Part shown: positions 38,395 to 46,475 of the stretch, piece by piece
Layout: every line of letters begins with the position of its first letter
Numbering within the stretch: position 1 is the first letter of the stretch
From: Vibrio marisflavi CECT 7928
Lineage (GTDB): Bacteria; Pseudomonadota; Gammaproteobacteria; Enterobacterales; Vibrionaceae
Assembly (NCBI RefSeq): GCF_921294215.1
Contig: NZ_CAKLDM010000002.1
Location: 2,108,001-2,172,000, forward strand
Reading direction: 5' to 3'
DNA length: 64,000 nt
Translations under genes and position numbers: made by a program
The notes under the pieces: model-generated
What the model saw: only the letters and a program-made list of their open reading frames with translations
The model's database searches: none
Told to the model about the DNA's origin: nothing

Positions 38395-40641
38395 CTATTT
38401 TTTGCCCGCTCGGATAAATCCAGCGATGCCTTTATACTCAAAGAAACGTTGCATCATAGTATATATGTTTTGCCCATAAGGTTGTATTAAAGCTTTTGAG
38501 GCAAGGCGCTTTAACTCCCTACTGTTTGATTTTCTAAGAATATATTTTACTTTAGCAACATTCGAGGTGTTCATACTGAGTGAGGTATACCCCAAGCCCA
38601 CCATCAATACCGCACCAATAGGATCGCCCGCCAACTCACCGCAAATGCACACTGGCAAATCCAATTGCTCGCAAGTTTCTTTAATCTCTTTTAACGCCAT
38701 AATCACAGCGGGATGAGTTGTTTCATAAACATCCGCGACTCTAGCGTTATTTCTATCTACGGCTAACAAGTATTGCGTCAAATCGTTAGTACCTACAGAA
38801 ACAAAATCAATTTTGTTTACTACCAGTGGCAACAAATAAATCATTGCAGGCACTTCGACCAAAATACCAATTTCAGGCCGCTTAACTCTAGCGTCTATGG
38901 ACTGTACTTCTTGATAGGCTTGATCAATCAGCTCCAACGCAGCATCCAATTCTCGAACTCCAGAGACCATAGGCAGCAAAATACTTAGATTCTGATGACG
39001 GCAACTGGCCTTCAACATTGCTCGAATCTGCATAAGAAATATATCAGGATGATCGAGTGTGAAACGAATTCCTCGCCAGCCGAGAAACGGATTATCTTCA
39101 TCAATTGGCAGATAAGGTAAAGGCTTATCACCACCAATATCCAAAGTACGCATGACTACGCGCTTATTAGCGTAAGCAGTCAGTACTCTTTGATAATGTT
39201 GAGTCTGCTCTTCTTCTGAAGGGAAACGGTGTTGAAGTAAGAAAGAAAACTCGGTTCTGTATAGGCCAACGCCATCGACCCCCTGATTAATGGCAATATT
39301 GGTGTCAGCACTCAAACCTGCATTGAGCAAAATATCAACTTGAAGACCATCTTGCGTCATAGCTGGTTTTCGGGCTTCTTTGCTAACTTCTTCGCTCAGC
39401 TCTTGCTCTTCTTTGATTAACTGCTGGTATTCGTCTAACAGGTGCTGACTTGGCGAGATAAAAATCTCACCACTATAGCCATCTACAATGCCCACTTGAC
39501 CAATCGTGTCGCTGGCATTGATATTTGCTCCCATAACCGCAGGAATCCCCAGAGCGCGAGACAGAATAGCCGCATGTGAGTTTGCTGCCCCTTCCATCGA
39601 CACTACGGCCAACAATTTATCTTTATCAATAGATGCTAAAAGAGTCGCAGTGAGCTCACGAACAACCAAAATAATTGGCTTATCTAATTGATATGCCTCG
39701 TTTTCTGTATTGTGCAGAAAATACAGTAACCTTTGGCCAAGCTCGCGAATATCTTGCGCCCTTTCAGACATGTAAGCATCTGACATATTTGCAAATCGTT
39801 CAGAGTAGCTTTCTACTACTTGGCGCAATGCCCAATCAGCTCTATCCCCTTTTTGAATCTGTTGCTTAAGATCTTTACGCAGCATGGGATCGTTAAGAAG
39901 GTGAGTAAAAAGGTCAAAAATGGCTAACGCTTCTTTGTTGATCTCATTGTCGAGCTTTTTACGCATCCGGCGAAAATCGTTCATCGCTGCATCAATAGCG
40001 AGGGCTAGCAGTTCTTGCTCTCGAGATCGATTCAAGGTTGATGCAGGAGTCACCTCAGAAAGCTCGGGTTGACTTTTGTCCCACCAAAACTCTCCGATAG
40101 CAATACCAGAAGATGCCCCGATCCCATTCAATTTTAAATGGTTACTAGTTAGCAACCATTGTCCCTGAGTTTGGGAATGCGCAATAATGACAGCTAGCTG
40201 TGCTGCAAGCGTTACTAAGAATGACTCTTCGATTTCATCAAAAGAACGAGAAGATTTTTGCTGGACAACAAGCACACCAAGCACTTGTTTACGATAAATG
40301 ATGGGTGTCCCCAAGAAGCTTTGATAAATTTCTTCTCCAAGCCCTGAAAAATATTTAAAACTAGGATGCTTGGAAGCTTCAGCAACATTAAGAGGCTCAG
40401 CTGAGCGTTTAACTAACCCAACTAAACCTTCTTCAAAACGGATATGGATTCTGTCGCCTTTAAACTTAAGCCCTTGTGTAGCCATAAGCTCAAGACGACC
40501 TTTTTCTTCATTGGCAAGGTAAACAGTACAACACTCTGTACGCATTGCACGACAGGTTTGTTTAACTAAGACAGCTAATGCTTGATGAACATCCTCAATT
40601 CTCGAAACTTGTTCAACTATTTCTCTTAGTTGAGACAGCAT
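38395..40641 (-). CDS. ptsP: PtsP, enzyme I-Ntr of the nitrogen phosphotransferase system
   Basis: 748 residues. An N-terminal GAF domain (about 1-160), which in homologues senses nitrogen status through glutamine, is fused to a full PTS enzyme I. The phosphorylated His is His356 in EGAANSHAAILSRALG, at the same number as in E. coli. The PEP-binding barrel includes GVGLYRTEFSF and VSVGTNDLTQYLLAVDRNN. It takes phosphate from PEP and passes it to NPr and then EIIA-Ntr, neither of which is encoded here. The start is two nt after rppH. Confidence 0.97.
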   Translation of the reverse strand: MLSQLREIVEQVSRIEDVHQALAVLVKQTCRAMRTECCTVYLANEEKGRLELMATQGLKFKGDRIHIRFEEGLVGLVKRSAEPLNVAEASKHPSFKYFSGLGEEIYQSFLGTPIIYRKQVLGVLVVQQKSSRSFDEIEESFLVTLAAQLAVIIAHSQTQGQWLLTSNHLKLNGIGASSGIAIGEFWWDKSQPELSEVTPASTLNRSREQELLALAIDAAMNDFRRMRKKLDNEINKEALAIFDLFTHLLNDPMLRKDLKQQIQKGDRADWALRQVVESYSERFANMSDAYMSERAQDIRELGQRLLYFLHNTENEAYQLDKPIILVVRELTATLLASIDKDKLLAVVSMEGAANSHAAILSRALGIPAVMGANINASDTIGQVGIVDGYSGEIFISPSQHLLDEYQQLIKEEQELSEEVSKEARKPAMTQDGLQVDILLNAGLSADTNIAINQGVDGVGLYRTEFSFLLQHRFPSEEEQTQHYQRVLTAYANKRVVMRTLDIGGDKPLPYLPIDEDNPFLGWRGIRFTLDHPDIFLMQIRAMLKASCRHQNLSILLPMVSGVRELDAALELIDQAYQEVQSIDARVKRPEIGILVEVPAMIYLLPLVVNKIDFVSVGTNDLTQYLLAVDRNNARVADVYETTHPAVIMALKEIKETCEQLDLPVCICGELAGDPIGAVLMVGLGYTSLSMNTSNVAKVKYILRKSNSRELKRLASKALIQPYGQNIYTMMQRFFEYKGIAGFIRAGKK

Positions 40642-40643
40642 GC

Positions 40644-41162
40644 CTACCCTCTTCGTTTTTTCCGCTTACCCTTCTTTTTTCTTTCTTTGAACGGCATGGC
40701 TAAAGAAGCAAACTCCTTCATCGCACGACGATATACATCACGCTTAAACGAAACTACTTGCCTAACTGGGTACCAATAACTTACCCATCTCCACCCATCA
40801 AATTCTGGTGAGTGACCTCGCTGCATATCGATTGCCGATTCATCACTATCAAGCCTCAACAGAAACCACTTCTGTTTTTGCCCGATACAGACAGGTTTTG
40901 AGTCCCACCGAACTAAGCGCTTAGGTAGTTTGTACCTAAGCCAGTGGCGACTTGTGGCTACGATTTTGACATCTTTTTTCGTGAGCCCAACTTCCTCATA
41001 TAACTCTCTATACATGGCTTGTTCAGGGGTTTCTCCATCATCAATCCCCCCCTGAGGAAATTGCCAAGAATGTTGTCCGTATCGTTTTGCCCAGAAGACT
41101 TGACCATGGCTGTTGCAGATTACTATTCCGACATTTAAGCGGTAGCCTTCGCCATCTATCAC
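40644..41162 (-). CDS. rppH: RppH, RNA pyrophosphohydrolase
   Basis: 172 residues, Nudix family. It removes pyrophosphate from the 5' end of triphosphorylated mRNA, which triggers RNase E decay. The Nudix box runs from [20 protein letters not shown] (38-57) with the canonical GX5EX7REXXEEXG pattern. A very basic C-terminal tail ([14 protein letters not shown]) likely contacts RNA. It is first in rppH-ptsP-TSUP-lgt-thyA and divergent from mutH across a 625-bp gap. Confidence 0.96.
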   Translation of the reverse strand: MIDGEGYRLNVGIVICNSHGQVFWAKRYGQHSWQFPQGGIDDGETPEQAMYRELYEEVGLTKKDVKIVATSRHWLRYKLPKRLVRWDSKPVCIGQKQKWFLLRLDSDESAIDMQRGHSPEFDGWRWVSYWYPVRQVVSFKRDVYRRAMKEFASLAMPFKERKKKGKRKKRRG

Positions 41163-41330
41163 TGGCCAACCTCAATTAAATTCATTTATTACAGTGATTT
41201 TTCCATATATCCCAAGCATGAGCAAATTTACAATTGTGTTTGTCGCACACTTTAAGACTTTACCATCGAATATTGGATAACTTTTACCCAACAACTAGGT
41301 TATCAACAAAAAATATTACCTAGATCAGTT

Positions 41331-41353
41331 TTATTCACCTTTTCTGTGAATAA
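41331..41353. repeat. Inverted repeat of DnaA-box-like sequence
   Basis: TTATTCAC, 7-nt spacer, GTGAATAA: perfect 8-bp arms. The right arm extends to a relaxed DnaA box (TTATTCACA on the minus strand) and the left arm is one base short of one. Confidence 0.6.
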
Positions 41354-41546
41354 CTATGTGAAGAATCAAATAATAAATGATCATTTTCTTTCCTTGAGCA
41401 TAGCAAGGATTATCAGAAAACCAAGTATAGCCAAAAAAAGTTATATAATACATGACATTAAAAATTAGCAAGCTCTCAACATTACTGTAAACCTACTCAA
41501 GAAATGAACACACCTTAAAGTGGTTAAAGATCCATCATGTGAGACT

Positions 41547-41555
41547 TTATCCACA
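41547..41555 (+). promoter_or_regulatory. DnaA box
   Basis: TTATCCACA, a perfect match to the high-affinity DnaA binding consensus. Confidence 0.55.
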
Positions 41556-41666
41556 AAAATCGTATTGATTACCTCTTCACTCGCACTTTATTTTTGTTCA
41601 TAAAGTGACAGCCAATACTGTTTATCTATACATATTGAAAACTTTCTTATTGATTTGACAAATTCC

Positions 41667-41675
41667 TGTGGATAA
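41667..41675 (-). promoter_or_regulatory. DnaA box
   Basis: TGTGGATAA on the plus strand, i.e. a perfect TTATCCACA on the minus strand, 112 bp from the forward copy and about 120 bp before the mutH start. Confidence 0.55.
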
Positions 41676-41787
41676 CTAGAAAGTGAAGATCTTTTGTTCA
41701 AACTTAAAGGTTCATGTATTGATTGCTTGCGACCTTTCTTCGCTGCTTCAATTTGATAGAATGGCTGTTTTGACTAGTAACATACCG

Positions 41788-42453
41788 ATGAAACCTGAAC
41801 CTCAATCAGAACAAGAGCTATTAGAGAGGGCAATGTCCATTGCTGGCCTAAGCTTTCTTGAGCTCGCAGAAGAAGCTGGCAAGCCTGTTCCTGATTCACT
41901 TAGAAAAGACAAAGGTTGGGTCGGCCAGTTACTAGAGTGGCACCTCGGGGCTCCGTCTGGTAGCAAACCACAGCCCGATTTTGACAAGCTCGGTATCGAG
42001 CTAAAAAGTATCCCTATCAGCTATTCAGGTACCCCACTTGAATCAACATTTGTCTGTGTCGCTTCTTTAGTCGGTATACACGGTGCCAGATGGGAAACCA
42101 GCCACGTTAAACAGAAACTGTCTCGTGTTTTATGGGTTCCTGTGGAAGGTGAAAGAGAAATTCCTCTGCCTGAAAGAAGAGTCGGTACACCTTTAATTTG
42201 GTCTCCTTCTAAGCAAGAGGAAGACGCGCTAAGACAAGATTGGGAAGAGCTGATAGAAATGATTGCTCTGGGACAAGTGAATAAGATTTCAGCGAAAATG
42301 GGGGAAGTGTTACAAATTCGGCCTAAGGCAGCCAACAGCCGCGCGCTAACAGAAGCCTATGGCGCATCTGGGCAAGTAATAAAAACGCTACCTCGCGGGT
42401 TCTATCTGCGCACAAAATTCACCGCCAATATTCTAGCCCGCTATTTCTCATAG
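41788..42453 (+). CDS. mutH: MutH, mismatch-repair endonuclease
   Basis: 221 residues from ATG 41788. It nicks the unmethylated strand at hemimethylated GATC once MutS and MutL have found a mismatch, so it marks a Dam-methylating lineage. The nuclease motif [13 protein letters not shown] supplies the D-Xn-E-X-K catalytic residues, and [17 protein letters not shown] and [15 protein letters not shown] are conserved. Upstream in-frame ATGs (41683, 41761) would add 35 or 9 non-conserved residues and are less likely; no candidate has a strong ribosome site. It is 17 bp from the convergent DUF6482-like gene. Confidence 0.95.
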   Translation: MKPEPQSEQELLERAMSIAGLSFLELAEEAGKPVPDSLRKDKGWVGQLLEWHLGAPSGSKPQPDFDKLGIELKSIPISYSGTPLESTFVCVASLVGIHGARWETSHVKQKLSRVLWVPVEGEREIPLPERRVGTPLIWSPSKQEEDALRQDWEELIEMIALGQVNKISAKMGEVLQIRPKAANSRALTEAYGASGQVIKTLPRGFYLRTKFTANILARYFS

Positions 42454-42470
42454 CTTTTGTAAATCAAAGC

Positions 42471-42773
42471 TTATAAAGAAAGCTCAACGTCACAATATCG
42501 TTGGCCGTCACTCGAGCCACACTCATCGTAAGCGTTGTGCAACCGCAAATACGCCCGATCAACACCAAGTCGCATCAGCTCTTCTTTAACACGATCAATA
42601 GATTCATAATGCACTGGCTCATCATCAATTTTGATAGGCTCAAGTTGATGCTTATATTCCACTGCCAATAGATACTGAGAAAGGCCTGAGCAGCCAATAA
42701 CATACACCTTAGGTGTTTGATGGTTGGTGGTAACAGCACCTTGGAACCATTTATTTAATTGTTCTCTATTCAT
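42471..42773 (-). CDS. Small DUF6482-like protein
   Basis: 100 residues, soluble, no signal peptide. The sequence KVYVIGCSGLSQYLLAVEY, then a VHYESIDRVKEELMRLGV stretch and RLHNAYDECG, matches my memory of the DUF6482 family of short vibrio and pseudomonad proteins, for which I know no function. I give the family name with moderate confidence. It is convergent with mutH, with no terminator seen in the 17-bp gap. Confidence 0.65.
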   Translation of the reverse strand: MNREQLNKWFQGAVTTNHQTPKVYVIGCSGLSQYLLAVEYKHQLEPIKIDDEPVHYESIDRVKEELMRLGVDRAYLRLHNAYDECGSSDGQRYCDVELSL

Positions 42774-42949
42774 TTTTTAGCTCCCCCAATTAAGAGTCTA
42801 GTTAATTTATCGACAATTACTAACTCAACTTAAGGTGTATTTTCAGCGCAACTTAATAATAAGTAATGAAATCCTCGTCCTCTTCTAGGGCTTGTTGCCT
42901 CTGGCTATTTCCCATATATTGGAATGACAAAAGCAATAAGGAAATGCAT

Positions 42950-43984
42950 ATGGAATATATAAAGCTCCCGAATTCGACGCTTGAAGTCAGTAAGCTATGC
43001 CTTGGGACCATGACCTTTGGCGAGCAGAATAGTGAAGCGGAAGCCTTCAGCCAACTCGACTTTGCTCTGGAACGTGGCATCAACTTTATTGATACAGCAG
43101 AAATGTATCCAGTTCCACCTATTGCAAAAACTCAAGGACTTACTGAAACCTATATTGGCAACTGGTTACAGCAATCAGGAAAGCGCGAGAAAGTCGTGTT
43201 AGCTACGAAAGTTTCGGGGCCGAGAAACTGCCCTCACATCAGAGAGAACTTCTCTTTAGATAGACGAAACATACACTTGGCGATTGACGACAGTCTTAAG
43301 CGTCTCAAAACTGACTATGTCGATCTCTACCAGATACACTGGCCACAAAGACAAACAAACTGCTTCGGCAAACTCAATTACCCCTACCCGGACAAACAGG
43401 AAGAAGTAACATTAATCGAGACTCTAGAAGCACTAAGTGAATTGGTAAAAGTGGGAAAAGTTCGCTATATCGGCTTATCCAATGAAACACCTTGGGGGTT
43501 AATGAGCTTTTTACGACTTGCAGAAAAGCATGAACTACCAAAAGTCATATCTATCCAGAACCCTTACAGCCTACTCAATCGCAGCTTCGAGATTGGTTTA
43601 TCAGAAATTAGTCATTATGAAGGAGTGAAGTTACTCGCCTATTCTCCGTTGGCGTTCGGCTGCTTATCTGGGAAATACCTAAACGGGGCAAAACCAGAAG
43701 GCGCACGATGCACCTTATTTGAACGCTTTTCACGCTACTTCACTCCACAAGGTATCAAAGCTACAGAGGCCTATATCGATATTGCTCGCAAATACAATTT
43801 AGACCCTGCGCAAATGGCGCTGGCTTTTGTCTATCAACAGCCTTTTGTCGGTTCAACCATTATTGGGGCAACTGACTTGGTGCAACTGGAAGCAAATATT
43901 GAAAGTTTAAATGTCCAGCTGAATGACGATATTTTTCATGATATTCAGGAAATTGGGGTTAGGTTCCCAAACCCATGTCCATAA
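42950..43984 (+). CDS. tas: Tas-like NADP(H)-dependent aldo-keto reductase
   Basis: 344 residues from ATG 42950, which has TAAGGAA six nt upstream; an ATG two codons earlier abuts the ribosome site. Aldo-keto reductase barrel: active-site elements GINFIDTAEMYP (Asp and Tyr), the Lys in VLATKVSG, the His in YQIHWPQR, and the C-terminal NADPH loop GSTIIGATDLVQLEANI. Tas of E. coli (346 residues) suppresses a tyrosine auxotrophy; the natural substrate is uncertain. A terminator follows at 44016-44046. Confidence 0.9.
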   Translation: MEYIKLPNSTLEVSKLCLGTMTFGEQNSEAEAFSQLDFALERGINFIDTAEMYPVPPIAKTQGLTETYIGNWLQQSGKREKVVLATKVSGPRNCPHIRENFSLDRRNIHLAIDDSLKRLKTDYVDLYQIHWPQRQTNCFGKLNYPYPDKQEEVTLIETLEALSELVKVGKVRYIGLSNETPWGLMSFLRLAEKHELPKVISIQNPYSLLNRSFEIGLSEISHYEGVKLLAYSPLAFGCLSGKYLNGAKPEGARCTLFERFSRYFTPQGIKATEAYIDIARKYNLDPAQMALAFVYQQPFVGSTIIGATDLVQLEANIESLNVQLNDDIFHDIQEIGVRFPNPCP

Positions 43985-44015
43985 AGTTTATTACCTAAAT
44001 AAACTCGCGTGATTC

Positions 44016-44046
44016 GGGGCTAGCGAAATAATTCGCTAGCCCCTTT
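44016..44046. terminator. Terminator between tas and the DUF1127-like gene
   Basis: GGGGCTAGCGAA, loop ATAA, TTCGCTAGCCCC then TTT. A perfect 12-bp stem between convergent genes; the U-tract is short. Confidence 0.8.
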
Positions 44047-44048
44047 AG

Positions 44049-44300
44049 CTATGTAATAGGTCTAGCTTCCACTGATTGGCGAAGCAAATTCACAGTACGT
44101 TTTGCTTTAGCTTGGATTGGCATGCTTATAGTGTTCGCTCTGCCTTCTTTATCTAAACCAATATCTTTTAGAAGATGTTGGTTTTGATAAGGGATAAAGT
44201 ATGCTTCACGACGGATTGCTTTTTTATATTCACGCTCTTCGCGACGTAAATCTGCTTTAACAAGTAAAACGGCTAATTTTAGGTAGATAGAGTGGCGCAT
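44049..44300 (-). CDS. Small basic protein with DUF1127-like motif
   Basis: 83 residues, no signal peptide. The start has GGAG seven nt upstream. An Arg/Lys/Glu-rich helix (VKADLRREEREYKKAIRRE) leads into QHLLKDIGLDKEGR, which resembles the LxDIGLxR motif that ends DUF1127 domains. Some DUF1127 proteins bind RNA, but that is known only for distant members. It is preceded on the same strand by a 36-residue frame (44419-44529) and a strong hairpin in between. It lies between tas and vpsR. Confidence 0.65.
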   Translation of the reverse strand: MRHSIYLKLAVLLVKADLRREEREYKKAIRREAYFIPYQNQHLLKDIGLDKEGRANTISMPIQAKAKRTVNLLRQSVEARPIT

Positions 44301-44365
44301 AATAATTCTCCAGTTTGCAAAGTGACTGGGGAAATAGCGGCAAAAAGTAGATAACTACAATGGTA

Positions 44366-44402
44366 CGCTCTTAATTTGCTGCTATGTCCCGCAGCCCAAT
44401 TA
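44366..44402 (-). other. Imperfect hairpin between two small genes
   Basis: CTCTTAATT...CTGC on one arm pairs with GCAG...AATTAAGAG on the other: 9 + 4 bp with a small internal loop. It lies between the 36-residue frame and the DUF1127-like gene, in the presumed common transcript. No U-tract, so not a standard terminator. Confidence 0.45.
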
Positions 44403-44418
44403 AGAGGTTGCGGATTAA

Positions 44419-44529
44419 TTACTGACCGGTGTGGGTGAACTTGGGCATCATTGCAGATGCTGTAAACCTGTTCGCTAACGCGACAATACGATCATTAGAA
44501 GCACATTGGTTGTGTTTGAAATCATTCAT
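44419..44529 (-). CDS. Possible 36-residue protein of unknown function
   Basis: A short frame, MNDFKHNQCASNDRIVALAN and onward to a C-terminal KFTHTGQ. The case for translation is the strong ribosome site AGGAGG placed six nt before ATG 44529. I recognise no family. No signal peptide or membrane segment. It lies 118 bp upstream of the DUF1127-like gene on the same strand. It could be a leader peptide or a small regulator; protein evidence would be needed. Confidence 0.5.
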   Translation of the reverse strand: MNDFKHNQCASNDRIVALANRFTASAMMPKFTHTGQ

Positions 44530-44776
44530 AATGTGCCTCCTGTATTTAGCAATTAATCCAACTTGGAAGTGTGTGGAGCGGTAATTCCGTTCACGATTAA
44601 ATTGTAAGCAATTGATGTTTTTAAGCAACAAAAAATATCGCAATTGATAAAAAACAAACGATTAACCTAATTTTAACAAGTTCGTTCGGGCAGATTTGAA
44701 ATAAACGGCCTTAAATATACACTTGTTCAATATTTAGTCACGAATGAATTCGTAGATTGAGTATTAAGGGCAAATT

Positions 44777-46111
44777 CTAAACCAACTCTTCATTGATTAA
44801 ATTGTGCTTATTGAGCAGACGGTACATTGTCGCTCTCGAAATCCCTAACTCCTTCGCAGCAATGGATACCTGCCCTTCATTGAACTCTAATGCCAGCCTG
44901 AGCGCTTCTTTTTCACTGCGCTCTCGAATACCTTTCAAGCTTCGCGCACTTTCACTTGATGTCGGCAACTCAAAATCCGACACTTGCAAAACAGGGTTTT
45001 CCGACATTAACACTGCTCGTTTTACTTGATTGATTAGCTCTCGCACATTACCGGGCCAATAGTGATTACTAAGCGCATCCATCGCATCAGCAGACAAAGT
45101 CCTCGGTTGAACATTAAACTCTTTGGAAAACTCTTGCAGGAAGTGTTTCGCCAACATGATGACATCATTCGTGCGCTCTTTAAGGCTAGGTACGTTGATT
45201 CGGAGTACATTAATGTAATGGTAAAGCTCTTCGTTAAACTCGCCATCAATTAGCGCTTTCTCCATATCAGATGAATTAGCAGAAAGGATACGCACATCCA
45301 CATCAATGCTGCCTTTTGCTGACTCGACACGGCCTTCTTGGAAAAACCTCAACAAATTAACTTGCTGGGATTTAGGCAAGGTCAGCACATCATTGAGTAG
45401 GATTGTCCCTCCGTGAGCACGTTCAAGCATGGAGATTTGCGTGTCATCCTCACGTTCAATACCAAATAAGTCACATTCCAAACGCCTTTCTGACATCGCG
45501 CGACAGTTAACAGAGATAAACTCTTTGTGGCTTCTCGCAGAAGTTTTATGAATAGATGAAGCCACAAGCTCTTTACCTACCCCATTCTCTCCAGAAATAA
45601 GAATACTAACATCAGTTGGGCCAATACGTTTTATCTGATCACGTAAACGCTTAATAGGCGCCGATTCTCCAATTAATCCTATATTATCTGTCGAGTGATA
45701 ATGAGGCCAAACTTTCTTTTCTAGCTTCAACATACCAAGTTGATGACCAATCGTACTTAGGAGCTGTGCATCAGGAATAGGAGCCGTGAAAAAGTCGATA
45801 CAGAAGTTAACGATAAACTGGCAAATAGTATCCGAACCAAGTTGTGACTCTCGAATAAATGCGAGCCACCTAACCTGTTTGTAGCTACTTACTAAGTTCG
45901 CGATACCATTGAGACTAAATTCATCATGGCTTAAATCGACAATACCGATACATGGTCCAGTTTGAGCAAACAGCTCATTTGCCTTTCTCAAGTCGGAACA
46001 TTGCGTACATTTCCAGCCCACTTTTTCCAATACAGCGAGCCAGGATTCATAAGAGCCTCCAACGTGAATCAGCGCACCAGGCTTCGAATCCATACGAAAC
46101 TGACTAGCCAT
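44777..46111 (-). CDS. vpsR: VpsR-like biofilm regulator (atypical bacterial enhancer-binding protein)
   Basis: 444 residues, the length of V. cholerae VpsR, the c-di-GMP-responsive activator of vps polysaccharide genes. A receiver-like domain (about 1-125) keeps an Asp at 59. The AAA+ domain has Walker A GENGVGKE (174-181) but lacks the GAFTGA loop between 215 and 230 and has a degenerate Walker B, GGTILLNDV (234-242). These are known departures of VpsR, which works with sigma-70 polymerase. A Fis-type helix-turn-helix ends the protein (about 413-434). It is 364 bp from lysS, the neighbour also seen in V. cholerae. Repeated dyads upstream (46185-46238) are candidate operators. No vps cluster is in the window. 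Confidence 0.93.
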   Translation of the reverse strand: MASQFRMDSKPGALIHVGGSYESWLAVLEKVGWKCTQCSDLRKANELFAQTGPCIGIVDLSHDEFSLNGIANLVSSYKQVRWLAFIRESQLGSDTICQFIVNFCIDFFTAPIPDAQLLSTIGHQLGMLKLEKKVWPHYHSTDNIGLIGESAPIKRLRDQIKRIGPTDVSILISGENGVGKELVASSIHKTSARSHKEFISVNCRAMSERRLECDLFGIEREDDTQISMLERAHGGTILLNDVLTLPKSQQVNLLRFFQEGRVESAKGSIDVDVRILSANSSDMEKALIDGEFNEELYHYINVLRINVPSLKERTNDVIMLAKHFLQEFSKEFNVQPRTLSADAMDALSNHYWPGNVRELINQVKRAVLMSENPVLQVSDFELPTSSESARSLKGIRERSEKEALRLALEFNEGQVSIAAKELGISRATMYRLLNKHNLINEELV

Positions 46112-46184
46112 TTAAACTCTCCTATGTTTAAACCTTTCTGGGTTAATTTCTAATTATTTGATTTGATAAGAAAAGCGGGATAAT

Positions 46185-46238
46185 GACTCACATTGAGACC
46201 AATATCTCATAAATAAGACTAGACTCAACCTTGAGACT
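46185..46238. promoter_or_regulatory. Repeated dyad motif upstream of vpsR
   Basis: A module GACTCA-CAT-TGAGAC (46185-46199) recurs as GACTCA-ACCT-TGAGAC (46222-46237). Between them lies TGAGA-CCAATA-TCTCA (46194-46209), a 5-bp-arm dyad that reuses the first module. Repeats about 37 bp apart suggest two sites for one dimeric regulator. Which protein binds is unknown. Confidence 0.5.
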
Positions 46239-46430
46239 TTTCCACGTCTAGCGTATTAGCCCTAACCAACTTTGATCGATTTTTGTGCTCAATTTCCCGA
46301 AAAAACAACACCTCGGTCAATAAGAAACCAAATGCACAAAAATTAGAACTAGGGATTTAAATTTGCCTGTTTCACCTTCAAGCCGTAAACACACAAGCAA
46401 TAAATTCAGATTTGGCGTGAGTTGGGATCA

Positions 46431-46455
46431 AAAAAACCACTCGCAAAGAGTGGCT
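46431..46455 (-). terminator. Rho-independent terminator of lysS
   Basis: On the minus strand GCCACTC, loop TTTGC, GAGTGG then TTTTTTT, 21 nt after the lysS stop. Confidence 0.9.
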
Positions 46456-46475
46456 TTTTACAGTCAGGTTATGAA

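Larger units (their letters stand above)
41163..41787. other. Large rppH-mutH intergenic region with DnaA-box-like sequences
   Basis: A 625-bp A+T-rich region without a recognisable gene. It contains two perfect TTATCCACA boxes in opposite orientation (41547-41555, 41667-41675), a TTATTCACA (41345-41353, minus), and two near matches (41300-41308, 41331-41339). Several GATC sites lie among them (for example 41322 and 41380). It is much longer than two divergent promoters need. Confidence 0.65.
46112..46475. other. vpsR-lysS intergenic region
   Basis: A 364-bp A+T-rich region. It contains the lysS terminator at its right end (46431-46455) and, 75-130 bp upstream of the vpsR start, a repeated GACTCA/TGAGAC motif (46185-46238). 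The vpsR promoter must lie here. No other gene seen. Confidence 0.7.

Noticed and set aside
41163..41787. The mutH upstream gap as a chromosomal replication origin
   Set aside because: No gidA/mnmG, mioC, dnaA or rctB nearby and no ordered 13-mer array; the boxes are more consistent with a regulatory or titration site.
44777..46111. Annotation as a standard sigma-54 activator of the NtrC type
   Set aside because: The GAFTGA loop needed to contact sigma-54 is missing and Walker B is degenerate; the protein matches VpsR along its length.
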